Shown here: piece by piece, positions 48,584-57,387 of the stretch | Layout of the letters: each line of letters opens with the position of its first letter | How positions within the stretch are numbered: the first letter of the stretch is position 1 | Source of the DNA: Allobosea sp. ASV33 | Lineage (GTDB): Bacteria; Pseudomonadota; Alphaproteobacteria; Rhizobiales; Beijerinckiaceae | Length of the DNA stretch: 64,000 nucleotides | Direction: 5' to 3' | Assembly: GCF_016428755.1 (NCBI RefSeq) | Contig: NZ_JAELTI010000005.1 | Location: forward strand, 1-64,000 | The notes under the pieces: model-generated | Database searches by the model: none | What the model was told of the DNA's origin: nothing | The model's input: the letters and a program-made list of their open reading frames with translations, nothing else | Position numbers and translations under genes: made by a program

Positions 48584-50047
48584 ATGTCCCAGTGGAGCGA
48601 TTTCAAGCGCGACGCGATCTTCGTCGGCGGGCACTGGCTGGACAAGGCATCGGGTGGGACGATCGACGTCACCGATCCGGCTACCGGCCAGACGATCGGC
48701 TCGGTGCCTTCGGCCGGCGTGGACGAAACGCGCGCGGCGATCGAGGCCGCGCATGCCGCCTTCCCGGCCTGGGCCGCCAAGACCGCGCAGGAGCGCGCGG
48801 TGCTGCTGCGCAAGCTCGCCGACGAGATCATGAATCATCAGGACGCGCTGGCCGAACTCCTGACCCGCGAGCAGGGCAAGCCGCTGGCCGAGGCGAAGGG
48901 CGAGGTCGGCATGAGCGCGGCCTATGTGCTCTGGTTCGCCGAGGAGGCACGGCGCGTCTATGGCGACGTCATCCCTTCGCCCTGGGCCGACCGGCGCATC
49001 ATCGTGACCAAGCAGCCGCTCGGCGTCGTCGGCGCGATCACGCCCTGGAACTTCCCGTCATCGATGCTGGCGCGCAAGATCGGCCCGGCGCTGGCGGCCG
49101 GCTGCACCGTCGTCGCCAAGCCGGCCTCCCAGACGCCCTATTCGGCGCTGGCCTGGGGCATCCTCGCCGAGAAGGCCGGCATCCCGGCCGGCGTGGTCAA
49201 TGTCGTAACGGGCGATGCCCGCACCGTCGGCGGCGAACTCACCGGCAATCCGCTGGTGCGCAAGATTACCTTCACGGGCTCGACCCCGGTCGGCAAGGTG
49301 CTGCTGAAGCAGGCGGCCGAGACGGTGAAGAAGGTCTCGATGGAGCTCGGCGGCAACGCCCCCTTCATCGTCTTCGACGATGCCGATCTCGATCGCGCGG
49401 TCGAAGGCGCGATCGCCGCCAAGTTCCGCAACTCCGGCCAGACCTGCGTCTGCACCAACCGCTTCTACGCGCAAGCCGGCATCTACGACGCCTTCGTCGA
49501 GAAGCTGGCCGCCGCGACCCGCAAGCTCAAGCTCGGCTCGGGCCTGGAGGCCGGCGTCACCCAAGGCCCGCTGATCGACGAGAAGGCGCTCGCCAAGGTC
49601 GAGGAGATGGTGGCCGACGCCAAGGCCAAGGGCGGCACCGTCGCGACCGGCGGCAAGCGCTCGGACCTGGGCCTGAGCTTCTACGAGCCGACCGTGATCG
49701 CGGGCGCGACCAGCGCCATGCAGTTCGCGCGCGAGGAGATCTTCGGGCCGGTCGCGCCGGTCTTCCGCTTCGAGACCGAGGAGGAGGCGATCCGGCTGGC
49801 CAACGACACCGAATACGGCCTCGCCTGCTATTTCTACACGCGCGATCTCGGCCGCACCTTCCGCGTCTCGGAAGCGCTGCAATACGGCATCGTCGGCGTG
49901 AACGAGGGGCTGGTCACCACCGAGGTCGCGCCCTTCGGCGGCGTCAAGGAATCCGGCCTCGGCTCGGAAGGCTCGAAATACGGCCTGCAGGACTATCTCG
50001 ACGTCAAATACACCTGCATCGGCGGGCTCGGCGCTGCGGCGCGCTAG
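48584..50047 (+). CDS. gabD: NAD(P)-dependent succinate-semialdehyde dehydrogenase type
   Basis: A 487-residue aldehyde dehydrogenase. The general base is E254 in MELGGNAP and the nucleophile C288 in NSGQTCVC. The cofactor motif FTGSTPVGK is at about 230-238 and PWNFP at 154-158. The paired cysteines QTCVC and overall alignment fit GabD, which oxidises succinate semialdehyde to succinate. A related aldehyde as true substrate cannot be excluded. Starts at the ATG at 48584. Confidence 0.88.
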   Translation: MSQWSDFKRDAIFVGGHWLDKASGGTIDVTDPATGQTIGSVPSAGVDETRAAIEAAHAAFPAWAAKTAQERAVLLRKLADEIMNHQDALAELLTREQGKPLAEAKGEVGMSAAYVLWFAEEARRVYGDVIPSPWADRRIIVTKQPLGVVGAITPWNFPSSMLARKIGPALAAGCTVVAKPASQTPYSALAWGILAEKAGIPAGVVNVVTGDARTVGGELTGNPLVRKITFTGSTPVGKVLLKQAAETVKKVSMELGGNAPFIVFDDADLDRAVEGAIAAKFRNSGQTCVCTNRFYAQAGIYDAFVEKLAAATRKLKLGSGLEAGVTQGPLIDEKALAKVEEMVADAKAKGGTVATGGKRSDLGLSFYEPTVIAGATSAMQFAREEIFGPVAPVFRFETEEEAIRLANDTEYGLACYFYTRDLGRTFRVSEALQYGIVGVNEGLVTTEVAPFGGVKESGLGSEGSKYGLQDYLDVKYTCIGGLGAAAR

Positions 50048-50067
50048 CTTCAGGCGAAAATCTCTCC

Positions 50068-50109
50068 TGCCATTTCGGGCTCTTCGCAGCGCGAAGTCCC
50101 GGCATGGCA
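50068..50109. terminator. Imperfect hairpin between converging gabD and the OmpV-like gene
   Basis: A stem of TGCCAT, CGGG and CTTCGC segments pairs with GCGAAG, CCCG and ATGGCA across mismatches, around a small loop near 50088-50090. It lies between the two stop codons, so it could end transcription in both directions. Confidence 0.5.
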
Positions 50110-50122
50110 GCCAACGGGCCCG

Positions 50123-51001
50123 TCAGGGGGAGATCGTGAAGGAATAGGTCGCGCCGACGCCGACGGTGATCTGATCGCGCTGTCCCACGGTCTGCACCAG
50201 CGGCGAACGGGCCGCCTCATCGATCAGGCGGTCATAGCGGGTGAACAAGGTGGTCGCCCAGGCATCCGACCATGTGTATTCCAGTGCCGCTGCGACGCCG
50301 ACGCTCTTGGCGCCGCCGGAGGGGCGATACGGCTCCAGAAAGCCGTTGGCCCGCGACTCCCTCGGGGTCACGCCGAAATTGCGACGCATGTAGGACGCGT
50401 CGCCAAGGGTGAGTCTCGGTCCGCCGGACAGCGTGAAGCGGCCGAACTTCTCGACCCAGTCGGCAGAGAAATCCGCCACCATGCCGTGATGGCCATGGAA
50501 GCCATGGCGAACCTCGACACGTGTGCGCAGCCGGTCGAGGATCGGCCAGAATTCGGCGAACACACCTCCCTCGACCGTCCAGGGCACGTCCCGCATGCCG
50601 AAGAGCCGGCGCTCCGAGGAGGAGTAGCGCCCCGCCCGCCAGCTCGCGGCCAGGCCGAAACTGAAGCGATCGCTCTCGTAGAGGGCATAGTCGAAGCTGT
50701 CGTCCGGCGCGCTGAAGCCTTCGGGCTCGCCGACGCGTCGCCAGGTGATCGAGGGCATGAAGGACGGGCCTGCCCCGTTCGACCCGTCGTATTTGGGGCC
50801 GAGCTGCAGCGAACCGCCGACCGAAACGATCCAGCCCTTGGCCGGTGTCGGGTCCGTCAATGCCGGGGTCGCCTCTTCGGCAGCGGCAGCGGTGACCGAA
50901 AGCAGGAACAGCCCGCCGATCCATCCAAAGCGATGACGCAACGCCTGCTCCCCACGCGCCCGACCGACGCCCGATGCCCTGATGATCGATGCTTGCGCCA
51001 T
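50123..51001 (-). CDS. MipA/OmpV-family outer-membrane protein
   Basis: A 292-residue protein with a signal sequence (FGWIGGLFLLSVTAAAAEE, about 25-43) and a beta-barrel pattern of alternating aromatic and charged residues, ending in the aromatic-containing strand TVGVGATYSFTISP. It contains VGGSLQLGPKYDGSNGAGPSFMPS, the MipA/OmpV signature region. The first 20 residues look too long for a signal, so the true start may be internal. Encoded 16 bases after the response regulator gene, so it is probably cotranscribed with the two-component system. Confidence 0.85.
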   Translation of the reverse strand: MAQASIIRASGVGRARGEQALRHRFGWIGGLFLLSVTAAAAEEATPALTDPTPAKGWIVSVGGSLQLGPKYDGSNGAGPSFMPSITWRRVGEPEGFSAPDDSFDYALYESDRFSFGLAASWRAGRYSSSERRLFGMRDVPWTVEGGVFAEFWPILDRLRTRVEVRHGFHGHHGMVADFSADWVEKFGRFTLSGGPRLTLGDASYMRRNFGVTPRESRANGFLEPYRPSGGAKSVGVAAALEYTWSDAWATTLFTRYDRLIDEAARSPLVQTVGQRDQITVGVGATYSFTISP

Positions 51002-51017
51002 GATTGTTGCAGCGACC

Positions 51018-52394
51018 TTAATCCGCGACGGTCCGGTTCAACCGGATATCGAGTTTCTTGATGCGATGCCAGAGGCTCCGCTCCGCGATACCCAGCATCC
51101 GCGCGGCCTTGACCTGGACGCCATCGCTGCGACGCAGGGCTTCGAGGATGAACTCGCGTTCGATGCGATCGAGCTCGGCGTCGAGATCTTGCGGCAGGCT
51201 ATCGCGGCCGGCGCGACGCTGCCCTTCGAACAGGTCCCTCGGCAAGTCCTGAACATCGATCATGGCTGTCTTGGCGACGATCAGCGCGCGTTCGATGCAA
51301 TTATGCAACTCGCGGATATTGCCCGGCCAGCCATGCGACGCCATGGCCGCCAGCGCGGCGGGCGAAAAACCCGAGACACGCTTTCCGACGGTTTCGGAGA
51401 GCGCCGCCAGGAAATGCGCGGCCAGCAGCGGGATATCCTCGGACCGCTCGCGCAGCGCCGGCAGGCGGATCGGAAAGACGTTCAGGCGGTAGAACAGGTC
51501 CTCGCGGAAGGCCCCCTGCTCGACCGCCAGCCGGATATCCTTGTGGGTCGCGGCGACGAGCCTGACATCGACGGCCTGGCTGCGGTTGGCGCCCACCGGC
51601 TCGAAGCTGCGTTCCTGCACGACCCGCAGGAGCTTCGCCTGGATGGCGAGCGGCATGTCGCCGATCTCGTCGAGGAAGAGCGTGCCGCCATCCGCCGCCG
51701 CGAAACGGCCGATCCGATTGGAGACCGCACCGGTGAAGGCGCCCTTGACGTGGCCGAAGAGCTCGCTCTCCAGCAGGGTCTCGGGGATCGCGGCGCAATT
51801 GACCGCGATGAAAGGCTTCGTCCGCCGCGGACTGTTGAAATGGATGGCGCGGGCGACGAGCTCCTTGCCCGTGCCGCTCTCGCCGTTGAGCATCACCGTC
51901 GCCCGCGTTTCGCAGACCTCAGTCACCTGCTCGATCACGCGGCGGAAGGACGGACTGTTGCCGACCAGCGTATCGAAGCTGTGGCGCCCCTCCAGCTCGG
52001 TGCGCAGGCGCTCGTTGTCGCGCACCACGTCGGCGAGGCGCAGCGCCCGCCGGATCGTCGCCGCGACGTCCTCGATCTCGAAGGGCTTGGCGATGTAATC
52101 GAAGGCGCCTTCCTTGACGAGCTCGACCGCGTCGCGCACCGCGGCGAAGGCCGTCAGGATGATGACGGGCATGTCGGGCCAGCGGCTGCGGGCCTCGCGC
52201 AGCAACCCGCGTCCATCCATCACCGGCATGCGCAGGTCGGTGAGCACGAGATCGAAGCGCGACTGCTCAAGCGCCAGGAGCGCGGCCTTGGCGCTCGTCA
52301 CCGCGGTCGCGCTGTAGCCGAGATCCTCCAGCGCGGCGGCCAGCACGTCGCCCAGACGCTCCTCGTCGTCGACCACCAGGATGGCATGGCTCAT
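51018..52394 (-). CDS. Sigma-54-dependent response regulator (NtrC/DctD type)
   Basis: A 458-residue three-domain activator. The receiver has phospho-acceptor D53 in LVLTDLRMP. The AAA+ domain has Walker A GESGTGKE (171-178), the sigma-54 contact loop GAFTGA (218-223) and Walker B GGTLFLDEIGD (236-246). The C-terminal Fis-type helix-turn-helix (VKAARMLGIAERSLWHRIKKL) binds enhancers. It overlaps the kinase gene by 4 bases. The intact GAFTGA shows it can drive sigma-54 promoters; its targets are not visible. Confidence 0.95.
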   Translation of the reverse strand: MSHAILVVDDEERLGDVLAAALEDLGYSATAVTSAKAALLALEQSRFDLVLTDLRMPVMDGRGLLREARSRWPDMPVIILTAFAAVRDAVELVKEGAFDYIAKPFEIEDVAATIRRALRLADVVRDNERLRTELEGRHSFDTLVGNSPSFRRVIEQVTEVCETRATVMLNGESGTGKELVARAIHFNSPRRTKPFIAVNCAAIPETLLESELFGHVKGAFTGAVSNRIGRFAAADGGTLFLDEIGDMPLAIQAKLLRVVQERSFEPVGANRSQAVDVRLVAATHKDIRLAVEQGAFREDLFYRLNVFPIRLPALRERSEDIPLLAAHFLAALSETVGKRVSGFSPAALAAMASHGWPGNIRELHNCIERALIVAKTAMIDVQDLPRDLFEGQRRAGRDSLPQDLDAELDRIEREFILEALRRSDGVQVKAARMLGIAERSLWHRIKKLDIRLNRTVAD

Positions 52395-54106
52395 GGGGTC
52401 ATCCCCGTGCCGGCGCGCGGCAGCGAGAGGATGAAGACAGCGCCTTGCCCCTCCTCACCCTCGCATGTTGCCGTTCCGCCATGCGCGACTGCCACGCCCT
52501 GCACCTTCGCCAGCCCCAATCCTGTCCCCTTGACCTTCGTGGTGAAGAACGGATTGAAAATTTCCGTGCGGATCGCCGGCGGGACGCCCGGCCCTTCATC
52601 GCTGATCGCAAGCGATACCATCTTCGCGTCGGCGGTCAGCTTCGCGAAGATCGTGCCACCGTTCGGCATGGCATCCATCGCGTTCAGGACCAAATTGAGG
52701 CAGGCCTGATGGAGCTGGTCAGCGTCGCCCAGGATTTTGGCGCCGCCGCTGCCATCCTCGACGCGCAGGACGATGTTGCGCCGCGCCAACTCGGGCTCGG
52801 CGATGGCCGCGACCCGGTCGATGACGTTGCGCAATGGAAAGCGGCTCTGCACCAGGGGCCGCGGCTGGGCGAAGTCGAGAAACTCGCGCATCAGCGTCTC
52901 GATGCGGCGGACCTCGTCGATGACATAGCCCAGCATCTTCGCTTCGGTCTCGCCGAGCTTTGCGCGGTTGCGCACCACCTCGGTCGAGGTCTTGATGATG
53001 CCGAGCGGGTTGCGGACCTCATGCGCGATGACCATCGCCGCCTGCCCCAGCGCCGAGAGCCGGTCGCTGCGCCGAAGCTCCATTTCCAGTTCCTGCAGCT
53101 TGCCCAGCTGCTCCGCCATGCCGTTGAAGCCATTGGCGAGCTCGGCGATCTCGCGCCCGCCGCCGACCCCGACGCGCTGGCCGAAATCGCCGGCGGCGAT
53201 CGCCCGGACCCCGCGCGTCAGGGCACGCAGCGGCCGCACCAGCACGTCGGACATCAGGCTGCCGACGAGCGCGGCGATGAAGCAGCCGATCAGGAAGATG
53301 CCGAGGAACAGGCGCTCGCGCCCGAGCTGTTCGAAGAAGCCCGCCTCGCTGCGCATGCCGATGAAGCTGACCGCGGCGAGCTTGCCGTCGATACCGCGAA
53401 ACCCGGCATAGACGGCCCGGTAGACGCCCGCGCCGGCATCGGGGTCGAAGATCTCGTCTTCGCCGGCATCGAGGCGCGCCCGGATTTCGCGGGGCACCGT
53501 GACCGGGTTGTCGGGATGCGTCTGCACCACCGGCTCCAGCTCTCCGTCGAAATCGGAGAACAGGCGCACATCGAGCGAGGTCACGACCTTGATGCCGCCG
53601 AGATAGCTGTCGTCGAGCCAGGAGCCGACCAGGAGATTGGCCGGCTGGCCGTTGATCTTCACGGATTGCACGGCGCCCGCCATGATCCAGCGCTTGTCGT
53701 CGGCCGAGATCTTGAACAGGCCGAGCCCCGTCTTTTCCGGCAGCGAGCCGATCGAGGCGAAGCGGCGCGAGGAGAAGATCAGCTCGCCGCCGGGACGGTA
53801 GATCGCGATGAGATCGTAGCCGACCGAGTTCAGCACCGCGAATTCACGCTCGACGGTGCGCTGCATCCTGGCATCGTCGGTGCTGTTCTCGAGCCGATGG
53901 CCGATCACGCCCGCGACGCGCTGCGCCTCCTGCGCGGCTTCGGCGACCTCGAGCGCGAAGAAGCGCGAGGTCTCCCGAAGCCAATGCCCGACATTGTCCT
54001 CGAACGTGTCCGAGATCAGCTTCGCCGCGATGAAAGCCGAGGCCAGCATCGCCGGCACGCTGACCAGCATGAAGCCGATGACCAGCCGGAGCCGCAGCGA
54101 CGTCAT
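52391..54106 (-). CDS. Membrane sensor histidine kinase (DctB/NtrB-like)
   Basis: A 571-residue kinase. TM1 is at about 7-29, then a periplasmic sensor of about 230 residues with a Cache-like pattern (IAIYRPGGELIFSSR; YRAVYAGFRGIDGK), TM2 at about 268-290, HAMP (VRPLRALTRGVRAIAAGDFGQ), HisKA with the phosphorylated histidine in AHEVRNPLG, and HATPase with N box NLVLNAMDAMP and G boxes DEGPGVP and GTGLGLAKV. Partner of the next regulator (4-base overlap). The ligand is probably a periplasmic organic compound. Confidence 0.93.
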   Translation of the reverse strand: MTSLRLRLVIGFMLVSVPAMLASAFIAAKLISDTFEDNVGHWLRETSRFFALEVAEAAQEAQRVAGVIGHRLENSTDDARMQRTVEREFAVLNSVGYDLIAIYRPGGELIFSSRRFASIGSLPEKTGLGLFKISADDKRWIMAGAVQSVKINGQPANLLVGSWLDDSYLGGIKVVTSLDVRLFSDFDGELEPVVQTHPDNPVTVPREIRARLDAGEDEIFDPDAGAGVYRAVYAGFRGIDGKLAAVSFIGMRSEAGFFEQLGRERLFLGIFLIGCFIAALVGSLMSDVLVRPLRALTRGVRAIAAGDFGQRVGVGGGREIAELANGFNGMAEQLGKLQELEMELRRSDRLSALGQAAMVIAHEVRNPLGIIKTSTEVVRNRAKLGETEAKMLGYVIDEVRRIETLMREFLDFAQPRPLVQSRFPLRNVIDRVAAIAEPELARRNIVLRVEDGSGGAKILGDADQLHQACLNLVLNAMDAMPNGGTIFAKLTADAKMVSLAISDEGPGVPPAIRTEIFNPFFTTKVKGTGLGLAKVQGVAVAHGGTATCEGEEGQGAVFILSLPRAGTGMTP

Positions 54107-54137
54107 GCGCGCGTTTCCCTGGCATGTCGGCTGGGCG

Positions 54138-54617
54138 TCACGGCTGGCGCGTCCAGGTGTCGTCGTCGCAGATCAGCCCGCCGAGGACACAGCCGCGCAC
54201 CACCAGCGCATCCGGCGCGGACAGCTCCAGCGTGGTTCGATACGTCTTGCCGTCGGCGGGGTTGTAGCCGCTGCCGATCAGGGTGCCGCTCGCATCCGGG
54301 GCAAAGCCGCTGAGCACCTGCATTCCCATGAGCGAGCGCGTCCGCAACCCCTCATTCGGGTTGAAGCGATCGACGCGGGGCTCCTTCAACCAGACGATCT
54401 TGCCGCACAGGGCGGAACCGCAGCGGGCGATCGCGATTTCCGACTCGCCGTCGGAATCGCGCCAACGGCCGACCACCTGCGTCATCGGGTCGGCCTGGGC
54501 GGGCATCGCCGCCGCCAGCGCCGCCGCCAGAACAAGGCTCCGCAAGCCAAGGAATTTCCGCGCCTTTTGGCGCGAACCAGCATCCACCTCGCTCGACAAT
54601 GCTCTAAGCCCCTTCAT
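54138..54617 (-). CDS. DUF2147-domain exported protein
   Basis: About 159 residues. It has a signal helix (RSLVLAAALAAAMPAQA), then a lipocalin-like DUF2147 domain with VVGRWRDSDGESEIAIARCGSALCGKIVWL (a DUF2147 hallmark) and the conserved GCVLGGLICDDDTWTR end. The ATG at 54617 has a GGAGG six bases before it, inside the end of the upstream gene, but its first 24 residues are encoded by a decayed repeat (54559-54606). A TTG at 54545 would give a clean signal peptide. The family is implicated in envelope processes, with no firm function. Confidence 0.8.
   Translation of the reverse strand: MKGLRALSSEVDAGSRQKARKFLGLRSLVLAAALAAAMPAQADPMTQVVGRWRDSDGESEIAIARCGSALCGKIVWLKEPRVDRFNPNEGLRTRSLMGMQVLSGFAPDASGTLIGSGYNPADGKTYRTTLELSAPDALVVRGCVLGGLICDDDTWTRQP
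54559..54606. repeat. Decayed copy of the small AAAATGC-type repeat
   Basis: It resembles the element at 48430-48473 (GCGCGAACCAGCATCCAC, then CTCGACAATGCTCTA) with several substitutions. It overlaps the presumed N-terminal codons of the DUF2147 gene and the last codon of the exporter gene. Confidence 0.5.
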
Positions 54618-55011
54618 GCCCATCCTCCGAACCGAGCAGGACGACGCCGAAGATGATCAGGGCGATGCCGCCGGCACGCAACAGGCTGATATGCTCGCCG
54701 AAAGCGCCCCAGGCGAAGAGCGGCACGGTGATATAGACCAGGCCGGTCATTGGGAAGGCGCGGCTCAGCGGCATGTCGCGCAGGATCGCCATCCAGACCA
54801 GGAAGGTCCCGAGATAGCCGATGACGGCGAACCAGACGCCGGGCAGCGTCACCGATTTCGCCAGCATCTCGAGGCCGAAATCCATGTCGCCGAGCCCCTC
54901 GGCGCCCCATTTGAATGCGATCTGGGTCCCGGTATCCAGCACGATGAAGGCGAGCCAAATCAGAATCTGCTGCCAGCGGGACGGCGCCTGCGTCGGCGCG
55001 AGGGCACTCAT
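54604..55011 (-). CDS. Small DMT/SMR-type transporter 1
   Basis: A 135-residue four-helix membrane protein starting at MSALAPTQAPSRWQQ (ATG at 55011, overlapping the stop of the acyltransferase gene). Helices are at about 17-35, 55-75, 85-105 and 110-128. PLSRAFPMTGLVYITVPLFAWGAFGEH is the EamA/SMR segment. Proteins of this size act as dimers, sometimes as pairs of different subunits, and a second such gene is in the same operon at 57025. It probably exports the operon's product. Confidence 0.82.
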   Translation of the reverse strand: MSALAPTQAPSRWQQILIWLAFIVLDTGTQIAFKWGAEGLGDMDFGLEMLAKSVTLPGVWFAVIGYLGTFLVWMAILRDMPLSRAFPMTGLVYITVPLFAWGAFGEHISLLRAGGIALIIFGVVLLGSEDGHEGA

Positions 55012-56165
55012 GCGGCCTTCCTTTCGATATGCCGGGCAAGGTCGTGATCGAAACGGTCGAAACCGAGCCAGGGACTCAGGCGGCGCAGCAGCCATTGCAG
55101 CGGCGCGGCCCGGTGGCGGACATAGATCGTCGACGGGACTAGGCGGCTGCCGAAGCGCAGCTTCGAAGCATAGGCCGTCTGGCCGCTCTGGAACAGCTCG
55201 ATGCCCCGGTCGAGGCAGAAGCGGATATTCGCCATCCAGCTCACAACATAGAGATTGTGCTCGCGCGCTAGCGGGTAGCGCATGCCCAGGAACTTATCGA
55301 TGACGCGGTCGGTCTCGACCAGCAGCAGGTTGAAGGCCGCGAGCTCCTCGCCGACCCAGTAGAGCGCGAAGACGGCCCGCTCGCCCAGCGCGCGGGAGAC
55401 CGCCGCGAAATAGCCCGGCGGCAGCAGTTCCAGCTCGCCATAATCCAGGCCGCTCTGGGCGCGCGTCTCTTCATAAAGCGAATCGATGTCTGCGGCCAAA
55501 GGGCTGATATCGCTCCTGAACTCGATGCGGACATTGCCCGCCTTCGCGAGCTTGCGCCTGATATCCTTGCGCGTCGCCGTCGATAGCGAGGCGAGATAGG
55601 CGGCTTCGTCGGCATAAGGCAGGTCGAGCACGGCGACGGGCAGGCTGGCGAGGCGGGCGAAACCCATCTCGGGCAGACAATCCGCCTCGCGATCCTCGGC
55701 CGGTGCCAGGTCCTTCCAGACCGAGAGATGGGCGCGCTCGGCAATCACCTGACGCTGGAGCGCCTCGGCCAAGCACGCGAAGGCGGCGGCCCGGCCAGGC
55801 GCATCGAGCGTGGCCGCGAAACCGAGATGGCAACGTTCGGCATAGGGCGAGCCGACGCAGAGCGCCTTCAGGGTGACGAGCCCCGGCAGATGGCGGAACA
55901 ACGCGTCGCCGAGGCTTCGCATCCGCCCCTGGAGCGGCGTATCGAGCCGGTAGTTCAGGCGGAAGAACGGGGCGACGGCGACGACCGCGCCGGCCGCTTC
56001 CACGACGATCGCCGCCATGCGCAAGCCGATGCCCGAGGCCGCGGCCGCCGTTTCACAGGCGACGTAATAGGCATGGCACTCGGCCTCCCCCGGCAGGCAG
56101 GCATCCCAGGCCGCAGCGTCGACATCCGCCACGCTGGCCGCGATCCGTGCCGAAAACGCAGTCAT
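55008..56165 (-). CDS. FemAB/GNAT-like acyltransferase
   Basis: A 385-residue soluble protein in the GNAT-fold FemAB/BioF2-like group. The C-terminal half has LSTATRKDIRRKLAKAG, an acyl-acceptor-binding segment, RAVFALYWVGEELAAFNLLL, and NLYVVSWMANIRFCLDRGIELFQSG, the hallmark GNAT_6 end. These enzymes transfer an amino acid or acyl group to an amine. The acceptor is unknown. The ATG at 56165 overlaps the hydrolase stop, and its own stop overlaps the next start. Confidence 0.8.
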   Translation of the reverse strand: MTAFSARIAASVADVDAAAWDACLPGEAECHAYYVACETAAAASGIGLRMAAIVVEAAGAVVAVAPFFRLNYRLDTPLQGRMRSLGDALFRHLPGLVTLKALCVGSPYAERCHLGFAATLDAPGRAAAFACLAEALQRQVIAERAHLSVWKDLAPAEDREADCLPEMGFARLASLPVAVLDLPYADEAAYLASLSTATRKDIRRKLAKAGNVRIEFRSDISPLAADIDSLYEETRAQSGLDYGELELLPPGYFAAVSRALGERAVFALYWVGEELAAFNLLLVETDRVIDKFLGMRYPLAREHNLYVVSWMANIRFCLDRGIELFQSGQTAYASKLRFGSRLVPSTIYVRHRAAPLQWLLRRLSPWLGFDRFDHDLARHIERKAA

Positions 56166-57025
56166 TCCGCGGCAACGACGCGCAGCCCGACCGTCTTCTC
56201 GTGAGCGGCGGCGGCCTCCAGCCGCGCCGCCAGGGCCAGCGAACGCTCGATGACGATGTCGCGCTGCTGGTCGATCGTGACGAGATGGTAGCTGTCGTCC
56301 AGAATGACCGCGTCGACGAGCCCGCCGAGATGGCGCTGGATGTAGAAGGCATTGGAGAGGCTCGCGATGTCGTCCTCGCGGGCATGCAGGAGCAGCGCCG
56401 GACAGCGGATCGTCGGCATCTCGCGGCGCGTCTGGGCGATCAGCGCCCACATCTGCTGCAGCGCGCCCGAAGGCGTGCCGAGCAGGCCGGCCTCGGCGCT
56501 GTTGCCGCGCGTGATCGCGGCCGTGATCACCGAGCGGGCCCGCAGGTCCTTGACGCCGTAGGGCTCGCGCTCAACGAAGCTGTAGCGGCGCGCGAACGGC
56601 GTCTTGATCAGCCACTTGAGCAGGAACGAGTAGCGCGGGATCGACCAGCCGTCGTACCAGAGGGTCGGCGCGTAAAGCGCAAGCCCGTCGACGCCCTCGG
56701 GGCGCGCGGCGGCGACATGCATCGCCATCACCGCGCCCATCGAGAGCCCGCCGACGATGACACGGTCGCAGACCGCCCGCATGCGGTCGAGCTCGTCGAA
56801 GACGCTCTGCGCCCAGTCGCGCCAGCCCGTCGCCAGCAATTCGGCCTCACCGGCGCAATGTCCGGCGAGCTGAGGGCAATGCACGGTGTGGCCCGCACGA
56901 TGAAGCGCACGCGCCACCACCCGCATCTCGACCGGCGTGCCGCCAAGGCCGTGGATCAGCAGGAAGCCGGTGCGGCCGCCGGGATAGCGCAGGCTGAAAT
57001 CAGGCGTCGTCACGTCTTGTTCCAT
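56162..57025 (-). CDS. Alpha/beta hydrolase (carboxylesterase/acylhydrolase-like)
   Basis: A 287-residue hydrolase. The oxyanion region is LLIHGLGGTP (23-32), the nucleophile S95 in GLSMG, the acid about D218 in HAREDD and the base H247 in DSYHLVT, so the triad is complete. It resembles carboxylesterase/monoacylglycerol-lipase-like enzymes (Est30 group). Start ATG at 57025 overlaps the upstream stop. It may release or transfer an acyl group in the operon's pathway. Confidence 0.85.
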   Translation of the reverse strand: MEQDVTTPDFSLRYPGGRTGFLLIHGLGGTPVEMRVVARALHRAGHTVHCPQLAGHCAGEAELLATGWRDWAQSVFDELDRMRAVCDRVIVGGLSMGAVMAMHVAAARPEGVDGLALYAPTLWYDGWSIPRYSFLLKWLIKTPFARRYSFVEREPYGVKDLRARSVITAAITRGNSAEAGLLGTPSGALQQMWALIAQTRREMPTIRCPALLLHAREDDIASLSNAFYIQRHLGGLVDAVILDDSYHLVTIDQQRDIVIERSLALAARLEAAAAHEKTVGLRVVAAE

Positions 57026-57387
57026 CAGACTGTTCCCGCGACGATGACCACGCCGCACGTAATGAGGCAGGCACCGAACCATTGCCGGGAGCCGACACGC
57101 TCCCCCAGCAGGACGGCACTGGCAAAGGTGATGGCGAGGAAGTTCAGGCTGGCGACCGGGAAGGCGATCGAGAGCGGCACCTCGGCGAGGATGCGCAGCC
57201 AGATGAAGAATTCGGCGACATAGGTCGCGATGCCCGCCAGCGCCCAGCCCGAGCGCCCGAGGGCAATGGCCATCTCGCGCCAGTTGCCGCCCTCGGGCAG
57301 CTTGTCGGCCCCGAGCTTGAGGCAGAGCTGGCCGACCACGTCGCAGACGATCGAGAGGACGAACCAGAGCACGATGGTCAAGGTCAT
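57025..57387 (-). CDS. Small DMT/SMR-type transporter 2
   Basis: A 120-residue four-helix protein. It begins MTLTIVLWFVLSIVCDVVGQLCLKLGA, and PLSIAFPVASLNFLAITFASAVLLGE is the SMR-like helix 3 region. It differs from transporter 1 in sequence, so the two could form a heteromeric exporter. It starts in an ATGA overlap with the arginase-like gene. Confidence 0.85.
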   Translation of the reverse strand: MTLTIVLWFVLSIVCDVVGQLCLKLGADKLPEGGNWREMAIALGRSGWALAGIATYVAEFFIWLRILAEVPLSIAFPVASLNFLAITFASAVLLGERVGSRQWFGACLITCGVVIVAGTV

